Shown here piece after piece: positions 1 to 7,934 of a stretch of 28,472 nucleotides of DNA. Positions within the stretch are counted from its first letter, which is position 1, and each line of letters starts with the position of its first letter. The position numbers and the translations under genes were made by a program. This stretch comes from an uncultured Lentisphaeria bacterium (GTDB taxonomy: Bacteria > Verrucomicrobiota > Lentisphaeria > Victivallales > UBA1829), in contig CAJMAW010000022.1 in NCBI GenBank assembly GCA_905211485.1, forward strand, positions 1 to 28,472, read 5' to 3'. The notes beneath the pieces were generated by a model. The model did no database searches. It saw only the letters and a list, made by a program, of their open reading frames with translations, and was not told the DNA's origin.

Positions 1-368
1 AGGCTCAAATAGGGTGGTTAGAATGACGATTTCAAAGAATTATGGGACGGCAGTGAATGAAAAAAAAGAAAGATGAAGAAAGATGGGAGAAAGATCTCAG
101 AAGTCCCTCTTCAGCATTCCATTCTTTTTCCCCCCCATTCTTATTTTCCCTCTTGTTTCCCGTCTTTCTCCACCATTTTCCATTTTCTTCTCTCCGACTC
201 TTCTTCTTCCATATTTTTCCCCGGGGAAGGAAGGGGAAAACACGAATGAGAGAGAGCCGTGTGAAGAAGGTAAATATTTTATTATATGGTAAAAACGTAT
301 TTTTCTTTACTTTTGATAAAACCGCAAAGAGAAGAAGGAAAGGGGAAGGGAGGGGAGAGGGGGCAGGA
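1..368. other. Gene-poor left edge, downstream of the acyl-CoA synthetase
   Basis: No convincing coding region is visible. The plus strand is almost pure T/C from about 110 to 205, including a run of seven C near 130, and turns A/G-rich from about 205 to 365. Open frames crossing this stretch have low-complexity Lys/Glu/Phe/Ser composition and run antisense into the acyl-CoA synthetase, so I treat them as chance. I see no clear U-tract terminator for the minus-strand gene that ends at 369. Confidence 0.6.
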
Positions 369-2051
369 TCAGCCTCCGTGAACTTTTTTCCAGGAATCAT
401 CCCCGGTTTCGGCATGTCTGCGCAGAATATCGCGTTTGATTTTTCCGGAAAAGGTTTTCGGCATTGCCTTGACGAATTCAATTTCGCGGGGATACTTGTA
501 AGGCGCGGAAAGACTCTTTGCGTGTTTCTGCAGCTGCTGGACCATGGATTCCGTCGGTTCATATCCTTCATTCAAAACGACATAAGCCTTGACAATTGCT
601 CCGCGGAGCGGATCCGGCACACCGATTACGGCAACTTCCCGTACGGCGGGATGCTGCATCATGACTTCCTCCACCTCCAGAGGTCCGATTCTGTAACCGG
701 AACTTTTGATGATGTCGTCACTTCTTCCGATAAACCAGTAATAACCATCTTCATCCATGCGGGCTTTGTCCCCGGTATAATAAAAGCCGTTGACGAAGGA
801 CTTTTCATTTTCCTCCGGATTGGCGAGGTATTCGATGAAAAGGCCGATCGGGCGGTCGTCCTGAAGGCGGACCGCGATTCTGCCGTCTTCGCCCTGGGGG
901 ACCGGTTTTCCATCCTCGTCATGGAGTTCGATTTCCCAGCCCGGGGAGGGTTTGCCCATGGTGCCGGGCCGGGGTTCCATTCCGGTGAAATTGGCAATCA
1001 TGCAGACCGTTTCCGTCTGTCCGTATCCTTCGCGGATGGTCAGGCCGGTTCCTTCCTTCCAGAGTTTCACGGTCTCCGTATGGAGCGGTTCTCCGGCGGC
1101 GGTGCAGCTGCGGAGTTCCTCGAAATTGTACTTGGTCAGATCGGAGAGCACCAGCATGCGGTAGACGGTCGGAGGCGCGCAGAAGGAGGTGACTTCATAT
1201 TTTTCCAGTAGGGGAAGCAGTTCCTCCGCATGGAATTTTCCTCTGATATCGTAAATGAGTAGACAGGCTCCGAGGAACCACTGTCCGAAATAGTTTCCCC
1301 AGATATTCTTTCCCCAGCCGGTATCGGAAATCGCAAGCTGGAGGTCGTTCGGCCCCACGCCGTGCCAGAGTTCCGCTGTAATGATGTGGCCAAGCGCGTA
1401 TCCGTAGTTGTGAAGCACCATTTTCGGATGTCTGCTGGTTCCGGAAGTGAACATGAGCAGCATGGGATCTTCCGTCTTTGTCTCGGAGCGGAAGGCTGTG
1501 TTCAGGTTGTTTCTGGAAATATACGGAGGCGTGGAGATTTCCTTGCGGTAGCTGACCCAGTTGGTTTTTTCCCCGTCCACAAGAAGACGGACTTGCAGAG
1601 AGGGGCATTCATCGAAAATTTCATCGAATTTTTCCGAATTCTCCATATTCGTGATGACCATTCTGAATTTTCCGGTCTGAATGCGGTATTTCGCATCCTG
1701 AGCCGTGAGCAGGGTAGGGGAGGGACACTGAACAACCCCCAGTTTGATCATGGCAAGAGAGAAAATCCACCATTCCGGAACCCGCGGCAGCATCAGAAAG
1801 ACGAAATCCCCTTTCCGCAGCCCCAGTTTCATCAGCAGATTCGCAGCCTGGTTGGAGAGACGGCTGAGTTCATAGAACGTGAATCGCTTTTCCTCTCCCT
1901 GCTGATTGGTCCAGATCATGGCAAGTTTGTTTCGGTCATATTTTGCCCATTCATCGATAATGTCAAAGCCGAAGTTGAACTTTTCGGGAGCTTTCAGGGG
2001 AAACTGGTCGAGTTCCGGGAAAAGGCGCGGCTGCTGCAAGTCTTTCTTCAT
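369..2051 (-). CDS. AMP-forming acyl-CoA synthetase (medium-chain / ACSM-like)
   Basis: This 560-residue cytoplasmic enzyme belongs to the ANL (AMP-binding) superfamily, which activates a carboxylic acid with ATP to an acyl-adenylate and transfers it to CoA. The P-loop-like motif FTSGTSRHPK lies near residues 201-212, the adenylate-binding GYGQTET near 340, the YTGD and GRSDDIIKSSGYR hinge motifs near 425-455, and the adenylation lysine in KTFSGKIKRD near residue 536. Length and full motif set match intact acetyl/butyryl/medium-chain acyl-CoA synthetases. The acid substrate cannot be read from sequence. The ATG at 2051 has an AAGGAA about 12 bases upstream, a rather long spacing. A TATAAT on the minus strand (2083-2088) would place the transcript start about 25 bases before the gene. 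It lies downstream of rnhC on the same strand, but a likely rnhC terminator (2176-2193) separates them. Confidence 0.92.
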   Translation of the reverse strand: MKKDLQQPRLFPELDQFPLKAPEKFNFGFDIIDEWAKYDRNKLAMIWTNQQGEEKRFTFYELSRLSNQAANLLMKLGLRKGDFVFLMLPRVPEWWIFSLAMIKLGVVQCPSPTLLTAQDAKYRIQTGKFRMVITNMENSEKFDEIFDECPSLQVRLLVDGEKTNWVSYRKEISTPPYISRNNLNTAFRSETKTEDPMLLMFTSGTSRHPKMVLHNYGYALGHIITAELWHGVGPNDLQLAISDTGWGKNIWGNYFGQWFLGACLLIYDIRGKFHAEELLPLLEKYEVTSFCAPPTVYRMLVLSDLTKYNFEELRSCTAAGEPLHTETVKLWKEGTGLTIREGYGQTETVCMIANFTGMEPRPGTMGKPSPGWEIELHDEDGKPVPQGEDGRIAVRLQDDRPIGLFIEYLANPEENEKSFVNGFYYTGDKARMDEDGYYWFIGRSDDIIKSSGYRIGPLEVEEVMMQHPAVREVAVIGVPDPLRGAIVKAYVVLNEGYEPTESMVQQLQKHAKSLSAPYKYPREIEFVKAMPKTFSGKIKRDILRRHAETGDDSWKKVHGG

Positions 2052-2082
2052 GGTAAAACACGATTCCTTGGTTATTCATTAG

Positions 2083-2088
2083 ATTATA
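2083..2088 (-). promoter_or_regulatory. Possible -10 box of the acyl-CoA synthetase
   Basis: The minus strand reads a perfect TATAAT here, about 32 bases before the synthetase ATG. No good -35 hexamer is found 16-18 bases upstream, so confidence is modest. Confidence 0.35.
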
Positions 2089-2122
2089 GATCCTTGAACG
2101 GGATCCACCTGTCTGGACTCAT
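2084..2122 (-). CDS. Possible 12-residue small ORF upstream of the acyl-CoA synthetase
   Basis: On the minus strand a GGAGG (2129-2133) sits six bases before an ATG that opens the frame MSPDRWIPFKDL and stops at TAA, 32 bases before the synthetase ATG. The ribosome site is the strongest in this stretch. The stop codon overlaps the TATAAT proposed as the synthetase promoter, so both cannot act on one transcript in the simple way. It may be a leader peptide, a miniprotein or chance. Confidence 0.25.
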   Translation of the reverse strand: MSPDRWIPFKDL

Positions 2123-2175
2123 AAAAAACCTCCAGAAAATACACCGGATTTGCAAATTTGCAATGCAGCCCCGGA

Positions 2176-2193
2176 AAAAAGACGAGTCTTTTT
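2176..2193 (-). terminator. Weak terminator-like hairpin after rnhC
   Basis: On the minus strand AAAAAGA pairs with TCTTTTT around a CTCG loop, with the U-rich arm doubling as the U-tract. It lies about 70 bases past the rnhC stop. The stem is A-U rich and therefore weak. Confidence 0.4.
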
Positions 2194-2260
2194 CGCTTTT
2201 CAGAGGTCCCCATCCCCCGTTTCCCCCGGATTCTTTTTTTTTCGCATTTCCGGCGGCACT

Positions 2261-3259
2261 TCAGCGATGCCACTCCTGTTTCGGCGGAAGGGGGAGCCCA
2301 AGCGCTTTTGCAGCCGTTCGGAAATGCATTTTGCCCAGACGGTTCAGGAGCTCATATCCGCCGGAGGCTGCCAGTTCCGCCGCTGCCGCATCGACCTGTC
2401 CGCCCGCGCCGCGGGGAAGGGTGCGGGCGCATTGTCCGCCCAGAAGATGGAGACGGCGTATGAATTCCGCACGGGCCAGAATGGAAGCTGCCGCGACGGC
2501 AATATCGGATTCGGCTCTGGTTCTCTGTTCAAGACGGATGGTCCGGCCTTTTTTCAAGAGGGCATTCCGGATCAGGGATTCATCTCCGAACTGATCTGAA
2601 AGGACACGAGTGCATTCAGGCGCTTTTTCCAGAAGGTTTTCCAGCGCTCTTGCATGGCCCCAGGCCAGAAGACGATTGAGACTTCCGATCTGAGCATAGG
2701 TCCTGTTATAGGCTTCCGGGCCGATTGCGACAAGGCTCCACATGCCTCGGGTTTCTTTTCTGATGAGGTCAGCAAGCGTTGTGATGTGCTTGTCGCTTTT
2801 GATCCGTTTGGAATCCCTGACTCCCGCCTGTTCCAGCGATTCGGCGATTTTCTTTTCCGCAATGAAGACGCAGGCGATGACAAGAGGGCCGAAGAAATCA
2901 CCTTTTCCGCTTTCATCGGTCCCTGCATGCGGGAAAAATTCCTGAGGAGGAATGGAGTCTGCGGCGGGACTTCCTCCTTCACCCGGAAGATCCGCCGGGC
3001 CGGAGCAGGCGAAAGTCTGCTCTTTCAGGACTTCCGGCTCCAAAATGAATTCGAGGAATTCCTTCGCATTTTTCCCCTGGATGACCAGTTTCCCGTTTTC
3101 ATAGGCGCTGAGAGAGAGCTTGTCCGCACGGGTTCTGAAGAAACAGAAGGGAGCCGGCTCCAGAATCCACCCTTTTTCCTCGAGAAGCGCTTTCAAGGTT
3201 TGAATCTGAGGCGTGCTAAGCTGCCTCACGAGACATGTTTTTTTGTTATTTTCAGCCAT
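2261..3259 (-). CDS. rnhC: Ribonuclease HIII
   Basis: RNase HIII cleaves the RNA strand of RNA-DNA hybrids in the cytoplasm. The 332-residue protein has the N-terminal TBP-like substrate-binding domain of the family (about residues 1-85) and a C-terminal RNase H type 2 domain. The first catalytic Asp-Glu pair is in GTDESGKGDFFGP (D115, E116), and further acidic residues are in the DSKRIK and LSDQFGDES segments. The family tail LGKMHFRTAAKAL is present. The N-terminal domain distinguishes it from RNase HII. I chose ATG 3259; an in-frame TTG at 3280 would add seven residues, and neither has a strong ribosome site. It is divergent from the exported protein at 3439, with a shared promoter region. 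Confidence 0.93.
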   Translation of the reverse strand: MAENNKKTCLVRQLSTPQIQTLKALLEEKGWILEPAPFCFFRTRADKLSLSAYENGKLVIQGKNAKEFLEFILEPEVLKEQTFACSGPADLPGEGGSPAADSIPPQEFFPHAGTDESGKGDFFGPLVIACVFIAEKKIAESLEQAGVRDSKRIKSDKHITTLADLIRKETRGMWSLVAIGPEAYNRTYAQIGSLNRLLAWGHARALENLLEKAPECTRVLSDQFGDESLIRNALLKKGRTIRLEQRTRAESDIAVAAASILARAEFIRRLHLLGGQCARTLPRGAGGQVDAAAAELAASGGYELLNRLGKMHFRTAAKALGLPLPPKQEWHR

Positions 3260-3311
3260 GGGAAGACATATTTTTCTCAAAAATAAAAAAAATTGCTTTA
3301 TTTTTCCATGT

Positions 3312-3339
3312 AGTATAACTGATTTCTCTTGACAATCAA
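3312..3339 (-). promoter_or_regulatory. Promoter of rnhC
   Basis: The minus strand reads TTGATT (3334-3339), a 16-base spacer, then TATACT (3312-3317). It is positioned to transcribe rnhC and overlaps the -35 box of the opposite promoter at 3329. Confidence 0.5.
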
Positions 3340-3357
3340 GTCTGGAGGATTTATTTT
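3329..3357 (+). promoter_or_regulatory. Promoter of the exported coiled-coil protein
   Basis: A perfect TTGACA (3329-3334), a 17-base spacer and TATTTT (3352-3357) predict a transcript start near 3364 and a leader of about 75 bases before the ATG at 3439. Confidence 0.65.
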
Positions 3358-3438
3358 AGACCGTAATGAGTACAGGAATTTGGCTCTGCACTCACGAGAG
3401 AATCAGATTCACATTCACATCCGGAAAAGGTCAAATAC

Positions 3439-5337
3439 ATGATATTGAGGAAAAAGACAGACAGTGTGGCTTTTCTGGGCGCCATGCTTTTCACCGCGGC
3501 TTTCTATGCAGTTGCCCAGTCCGACGGGACCAACACGCCGGAACAGGGAAAGAGTAAAGTTTCCTCCGCCATGTCCATTGGAAATGGAGTTTATTCCAAA
3601 CAGAATCTTCCGAGTGCGAATGTCAGGGAAGGCGTATCGACGGAGCGCAGCGATGAGATCATGAAGATCATCAACAATTACCTCCGCTCCGGGGAACAGA
3701 TCACGGATCCGGATGTCAGGAAGGCCATTTTTGCGGATGTCGCGAAGAAAATGGAACTGCAGCCGAAGAATCCGCCTGACAACCGCACCTTTTCTGAAAT
3801 AGCAGATCTTTCGCGCGAAATTGTTGACGCAAGATTCAAGGATGATCCGGTGGAGTTGAAGAAGCATGCCTGGGAAGAAGCGGAAAAGAAATTCAAGATG
3901 CATCAGATTCTTGATCCGGTGGAAGTCCATTATACCAAGGGTAAGAATTCCTATACCGCCAAAGGTATTTTTTACGGATACGGCGGGCGTAGCATCCGGG
4001 TTGACGAGAATTATATCGCCATTTTTGACATGGTGCCGGAAACCCGGGTGAAGTTCGACGAGGAATTCAACCGCCAGAAGAAGCGGGAATATGTTGAATC
4101 CAAGGTCAAGGAATATTCTTCCCAGAAGATCCAGTATTCCCAGCAGGTCTTCAAAAGCCTTCGCGAGAAGCAGGTGAAGAAGAATGAGGATGCAGGCTAC
4201 ATCTATGCCTGGAAAGAGTGGCGTTCTCCTCAGCAGATTACCGAACTTTACCTTTCCATCAAGAAGGAACAGCTCCAGAGGCAGAAAACGGCGGAGCTTC
4301 AGCTGGCCCAGAGAAGAGCTATGGCCGCTAGGGCAGAAGCGGAAAGGAACGGAGAAATTCTGCCGCCTGCCATGCCAGGCATGAGTGGAGAGGGCGGGAG
4401 ACCTTCCGGAGCAATGCTTGCTTCGGACGCTTCTATGACAGGAACCGTTCAGGATTCCTTCTCAGGCAGAGTCGGCCCGAACGCACTTTCGTCCTCCTCT
4501 TCAGAGGAAGCAACCAAGGCGCAGGAAAAGAAGAATGAGCCTGAAGTCATGACCCCGGCAAAGCAGAAAGCTGCCGCGGAAGAGCAGAGATATGCCGAAC
4601 TCATGGAAAAAGTCAACAACCGTCTCCGGGAAATTGCCAACACCTGCTACGGGATTGATGCGGATCAGGGATACAAGAAAGCTCTCTGGAATCTGAATCG
4701 TTCGGAAGTTTCCCTGATTCTTCGCCATGACGAGCCGCCGACATCGGTTATCAAGAGTGCCATGTTCGCAGACATCGTGTCCAATCCGAATGCGCTTGCT
4801 TATGAAGTGGAACTGCATTACATGGACAACGTCCTCGTAAAAGTGATCATGCATTATGCCAACGTAACCTTTGCGAATCTGCCAGTCTTCCGCAATTCTC
4901 TTCATGAACAGTATGGCCGTTCGGATGAGGAAAAGACCAATCCGGAAGCCATGAATATTGAACCCGGAGAAGAACTCTTGATCGTGGATGAGGATCTGGA
5001 TGATGATGGCGATGCTCCCTTGTTGCTCCCGAGAAAGGGAGACAAGAACACTCCGGCAAAGAATCATTCAAAATCCAAAAAAGAGAAAGAAGAGGAAAAA
5101 GCTCCTCAGAAACAGCGCAATGAGAAGTTCTTCCATTGGACTGGAACTCAGACCACCGGGACTTTGAGAATCCTGATGAATGAAAAAGGCGACAAGATCC
5201 TTGCGGTTACCTTTACCAAAGAAGCAACGGCTTTGATCCAGCATTTAAAGGAGAGATCTTCTTCTGACCGGAATGGCAATAATACGAATTCTCAGAAAGA
5301 TGCCTCAAAAAACCGTTTGCGGCCTCCTGAAGACTGA
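3439..5337 (+). CDS. Exported coiled-coil protein of unknown function
   Basis: I do not recognise a family for this 632-residue protein. It opens with a classical signal peptide (basic MILRKK, hydrophobic core, likely cleavage after AVA near residue 26), so it should be exported. Residues about 155-210 form a short beta-rich segment with GYGGRSIRVDENY, loosely reminiscent of SHD1-like barrels (a guess). Residues about 200-305 are highly charged and helical, with a probable coiled coil rich in Gln/Lys/Glu/Ala. A Gly/Pro/Met/Ser linker (about 310-370) leads to a second folded region (about 375-520), then an acidic stretch DEDLDDDGD, a Lys/Glu-rich spacer and a short C-terminal beta segment ending near 605. 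AAAAGG lies eight bases before the ATG. A promoter precedes it and a strong terminator follows, so it is a single-gene unit. Confidence 0.85.
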   Translation: MILRKKTDSVAFLGAMLFTAAFYAVAQSDGTNTPEQGKSKVSSAMSIGNGVYSKQNLPSANVREGVSTERSDEIMKIINNYLRSGEQITDPDVRKAIFADVAKKMELQPKNPPDNRTFSEIADLSREIVDARFKDDPVELKKHAWEEAEKKFKMHQILDPVEVHYTKGKNSYTAKGIFYGYGGRSIRVDENYIAIFDMVPETRVKFDEEFNRQKKREYVESKVKEYSSQKIQYSQQVFKSLREKQVKKNEDAGYIYAWKEWRSPQQITELYLSIKKEQLQRQKTAELQLAQRRAMAARAEAERNGEILPPAMPGMSGEGGRPSGAMLASDASMTGTVQDSFSGRVGPNALSSSSSEEATKAQEKKNEPEVMTPAKQKAAAEEQRYAELMEKVNNRLREIANTCYGIDADQGYKKALWNLNRSEVSLILRHDEPPTSVIKSAMFADIVSNPNALAYEVELHYMDNVLVKVIMHYANVTFANLPVFRNSLHEQYGRSDEEKTNPEAMNIEPGEELLIVDEDLDDDGDAPLLLPRKGDKNTPAKNHSKSKKEKEEEKAPQKQRNEKFFHWTGTQTTGTLRILMNEKGDKILAVTFTKEATALIQHLKERSSSDRNGNNTNSQKDASKNRLRPPED

Positions 5338-5387
5338 TTCGTTTTCTTCTTCTTCACTCTTTTCTGCATTTTCATTCATGAAATAAC

Positions 5388-5436
5388 GCCGTTTGAGATC
5401 CTCTCCATACAAGGGGATTCTCAGACGGCTTTTTTT
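5388..5436 (+). terminator. Intrinsic terminator of the exported coiled-coil gene
   Basis: GCCGTTTGAGA pairs with TCTCAGACGGC (one G-U pair), with further inner TCC/GGA pairing, followed by seven T. It lies about 50 bases past the stop at 5337. Confidence 0.9.
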
Positions 5437-5520
5437 ATTGACTTTTTCAATTTCAGATTTTTTCTCCTCAAACTCCGAGCCTCAGGGATTTCCATCCATC
5501 GATCTATCTTATGAATACAA

Positions 5521-5662
5521 TATATTATATGACAGGGGAGGGGGGGTAAAAAAGATTGGTGAAACGAGAAGCCGAGCAGCAGAGTATATGCGGGACACCC
5601 ATAAGAATTATGCAGTTCAGATCTGCTGCAGCGGCAGTTTGCAACTCTCCTCCCGCCCTGTC
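5521..5662 (+). ncRNA. Candidate structured RNA with nested long stems
   Basis: GACAGGG (5531-5537) pairs perfectly with CCCTGTC (5656-5662); adjacent G-rich and C-rich arms can extend it. Inside, GCCG (5571-5574) pairs with CGGC (5632-5635), and after small bulges GCAGCAGA (5576-5583) pairs with TCTGCTGC (5622-5629). CATAA/TTATG (5600-5612) forms an apical hairpin. A TATATT at 5521-5526 lies just before the first stem and could be a -10 box, without a good -35. The closing stem, large internal bubble and terminal arm are 6S-like in outline, but I find no motif of 6S, SRP, RNase P or tmRNA, and no clear terminator. The strand is inferred from the -10 and is uncertain. Confidence 0.4.
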
Positions 5663-6402
5663 CAGAAAATTTACCTCCTGGGGAAGGGGGCGCGCTGTTT
5701 GCATTGTCTCCGCATTATCAGTACGTATCTCTAATTTCTTATATACTAAGGAATATAATGGAGATTTGGGGGAGGGGGTTGAGAGTGCTTGCTTTTTTTC
5801 TTTTTCCTTCTTTCCACCACACGGCCCACCCACCCTATTCAGCCATTCTTTTTACGCCCTCCCGGCTTTTCCCCGGCATTTTTTTCCTTAAAATTTGATG
5901 TGATGATCCGATCTATCCAGAGGGGATTCTGGCGAACGAGTTTCCTGGCATTCATTCTCAATTTTTTTCTCCATCACCACTCTATCACACATTTTTTTTC
6001 TTTTTTTCAAGTAAAAGAAAAGAAAGGCTCATTCATTGTCCGCGGAAGAAATTTATGGCTTTCAGAAGCCACCAACAGCATCATCCACTATTCCATCCGC
6101 ATACTTTACGCCAGAATTCTGTTTTTGTTCAGACTTGTTCCGTTCTCTTCTTTTCATCTCTTTCCTCATCCTGTCCCTGCTCTCTTTCACAGAGGAAAGC
6201 TCCTTCTTCTTTCTCCTCCTTTCATCTTCTTGTCTTCAATTTCTTGTCTTCAATATAAACGGGTGTTCAGACCCGATCCACTTCACGTTTGCCCTCTTTT
6301 CCTCTTCATTTTATCATCAAGTTATTAACATCTTTCTTTATAAACTTTATAATACTTTAGTTGCAAAGTTGTTACAAATATAAATCAAGATCATGAGGCC
6401 TA

Positions 6403-6434
6403 TATGCGACTTAACATAATATATATTATGCGAC
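6403..6434. repeat. Direct repeat TATGCGAC flanking an AT palindrome
   Basis: TATGCGAC occurs at 6403-6410 and 6427-6434, 24 bases apart, each followed within a base by TTA. Between and overlapping them is the perfect 16-base palindrome CATAATATATATTATG (6415-6430). The arrangement resembles a protein-binding site, but no regulated gene starts nearby. Confidence 0.5.
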
Positions 6435-6722
6435 GTTAGATGTGGAGAAAAAAAAACTCCTGAAACGGAGAAATCTAATGAAAAACAACAAAGCAAAAAA
6501 ATAAAAAACTTTCCTGGTGTTTAACGGATTTCAGGAAAAAATAAAACAGAAACGGTTAATGAAAGTGAAACACAGAAAAAATGGATGAGCTGAAAATGCT
6601 GGGAAACGAAACGACGAATAAGAAGAGAGCTGATCTTATAGGATTCTCTGCTCGGGACTCGGGGGGGCAGGAGATGATGTGGTGTATAGAGAGATTAAGG
6701 GGAGGGAGAGGCAGGAAACGTG

Positions 6723-6761
6723 TATGAGATCTCATATAGAGCGCTGCTGTCGGGGCGCTCT
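6723..6761. repeat. Palindrome and adjoining GC-rich hairpin
   Basis: TATGAGATCTCATA (6723-6736) is a perfect palindrome. It is directly followed by AGAGCGC (6738-6744) pairing with GCGCTCT (6755-6761) around a ten-base loop. A GCTGCTGTC / CTCTGCTGTC partial duplication accompanies the arms. No T-run follows, so it is not an obvious terminator. Confidence 0.45.
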
Positions 6762-7007
6762 GCTGTCCATTTGATGATTCGTTCTCATCGGGAAAAAGAA
6801 AAGGTTGAATATGGAAAAATAGAATGAGAAAGGAGGAAGAAGGAGAAATTTATGAGATTTCCCTTCTTAATAGAGAGAAAACAATGAAAAAGGAAAGGCT
6901 GAAGAGAAAAAAATCTATCACTCCAATAACGACTACCCCCCCCCTTCCCTGCATTGCCTATGGCGGAACTGAAAGAAATCAAGGATTCCCCGAATTATCA
7001 TCTTCAC

Positions 7008-7808
7008 TCAATGCTTCAGAAAGACATCGGCTGGAAGAGAATCGGACGTAAAACCCGCTTCAGTCTTATCGAAATCAATCCGGGTACGCCAGTCCGGGCC
7101 GAACAGGTTCAGGGATTTGACAATCCAGAAGTCATTTTCCTTTGTAAATCCGGAAATTTCAAGAGTCCGCTCAGGCTCCGCTGAATTTTTCTGAGTCAGA
7201 TCCCCTTGAGAAGAGAAGAATTCTGCTTTCAAGGGGAAAAAGAAACGTGCGCTGATATAGACTTTAGTTCTTCCCTTTCCATCCGGTGAACGCATGGAAA
7301 AGACCCGGCAGGTTTCGCCGCGGACAGAATCACTTTTTTCTTCCCGGAGGAGCGGCTGATACAGGAACCCCATCGTCAAATCCTGTGGAGCAATTCCGAA
7401 TACTCCGAGACGAGGAGTTTTCCCTGCTGTACAGGCGGATTCGAGAGTCGAGGTAGGATTTTCCCCGTAACTCTGCCCAAGGTCATAATATTCCCCTTCA
7501 TCAAAAACGATTTGCGCAACGGTCCGGGCCGGGGTGAAAAGAATACCAAGACGCAGAGGCGCTTCCACCGTTCTGCTGTTTTTCCGTTTGTGCGATGCCT
7601 TGCCGGTCATTTTCGCCCAGCTTTCCCGGCCAGGAGGATTCCGCACAATCCGCAGAAACTCTTCTGCGGACAAATCCATCGGCGTTATTTTTTCCGCAGT
7701 CTCCTCCTGATCTTCTTTCGCCTGCACGGAAAGACAGAAAGGAAAGAACAAAAGCAGGAAGACAAGAGAAAGATAAAAATAAAATTTCTTGTTCCATGTC
7801 AATGACAT
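7008..7808 (-). CDS. Exported LolA-like (outer-membrane lipoprotein-sorting fold) protein
   Basis: This 266-residue protein has a signal peptide (basic start, long Leu/Phe core, likely cleavage after VQA near residue 30). The mature part alternates short beta strands in the order typical of LolA-like half-barrels: a region with GKASHKRKN near 70-80, a TKVYISARFFFPLKAEFF segment around 185, and a closing strand set ending near 255. This resembles the LolA_like outer membrane lipoprotein-sorting group; the assignment rests on pattern, not on a unique motif. It probably acts in the periplasm, binding a lipid or lipoprotein. AAGGAG (plus 7818-7823) lies nine bases before the ATG and fixes the start. 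It follows lon on the same strand after 126 bases that contain a 10-bp hairpin. Confidence 0.7.
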   Translation of the reverse strand: MSLTWNKKFYFYLSLVFLLLFFPFCLSVQAKEDQEETAEKITPMDLSAEEFLRIVRNPPGRESWAKMTGKASHKRKNSRTVEAPLRLGILFTPARTVAQIVFDEGEYYDLGQSYGENPTSTLESACTAGKTPRLGVFGIAPQDLTMGFLYQPLLREEKSDSVRGETCRVFSMRSPDGKGRTKVYISARFFFPLKAEFFSSQGDLTQKNSAEPERTLEISGFTKENDFWIVKSLNLFGPDWRTRIDFDKTEAGFTSDSLPADVFLKH

Positions 7809-7884
7809 AAGGGAAAACTCCTTTTTTTTATGTGATTCCGTTTTGTTTTCTTCCAGTCTTTTTGTTTTTTACCCGGCAAGGTCC

Positions 7885-7918
7885 CCTCCCCTGCCCTCAT
7901 GTTTTACAGCAGGGGAGG
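7885..7918. terminator. Perfect 10-bp hairpin between lon and the LolA-like gene
   Basis: CCTCCCCTGC (7885-7894) pairs with GCAGGGGAGG (7909-7918) around a 14-base loop. In the transcribed minus direction no U-tract follows directly; on the plus strand seven T come eight bases later. It may stabilise the lon 3' end or terminate weakly. Confidence 0.45.
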
Positions 7919-7934
7919 AATGAAGATTTTTTTC

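Larger units (their letters stand above)
5663..7007. other. Long gene-poor region with strand-composition switch
   Basis: No convincing gene is visible. Plus-strand sequence is very T/C-rich from about 5790 to 6300, AT-rich from about 6300 to 6440, then A/G-rich from about 6440 to 6930, ending in a run of nine C at 6936-6944. Open frames here are low-complexity Phe/Ser/Leu or Lys/Arg/Glu and look accidental. Paired repeats (6403-6434), a 14-base palindrome (6723-6736) and a GC-rich hairpin (6738-6761) are listed separately. I found no DnaA-box cluster or dif-like site by eye. Confidence 0.6.

Noticed and set aside
57..1211. Long plus-strand open frame at the left edge
   Set aside because: It is the antisense of the acyl-CoA synthetase plus low-complexity sequence, with no family features.
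5789..6328. 179-codon plus-strand frame in the gene-poor region
   Set aside because: Pure Phe/Ser/Leu/His low complexity produced by T/C-rich DNA; no ribosome site or homology signal.
6300..6440. Origin of replication in the AT-rich patch
   Set aside because: No DnaA boxes or origin-linked genes (dnaA, dnaN, gidA) are nearby.
6852..7051. Small plus-strand ORFs with AAGGAG-like sites (6852-6887 and 6884-7051)
   Set aside because: In A/G-rich DNA such sites are frequent by chance; the second runs antisense into the LolA-like gene and is low complexity.
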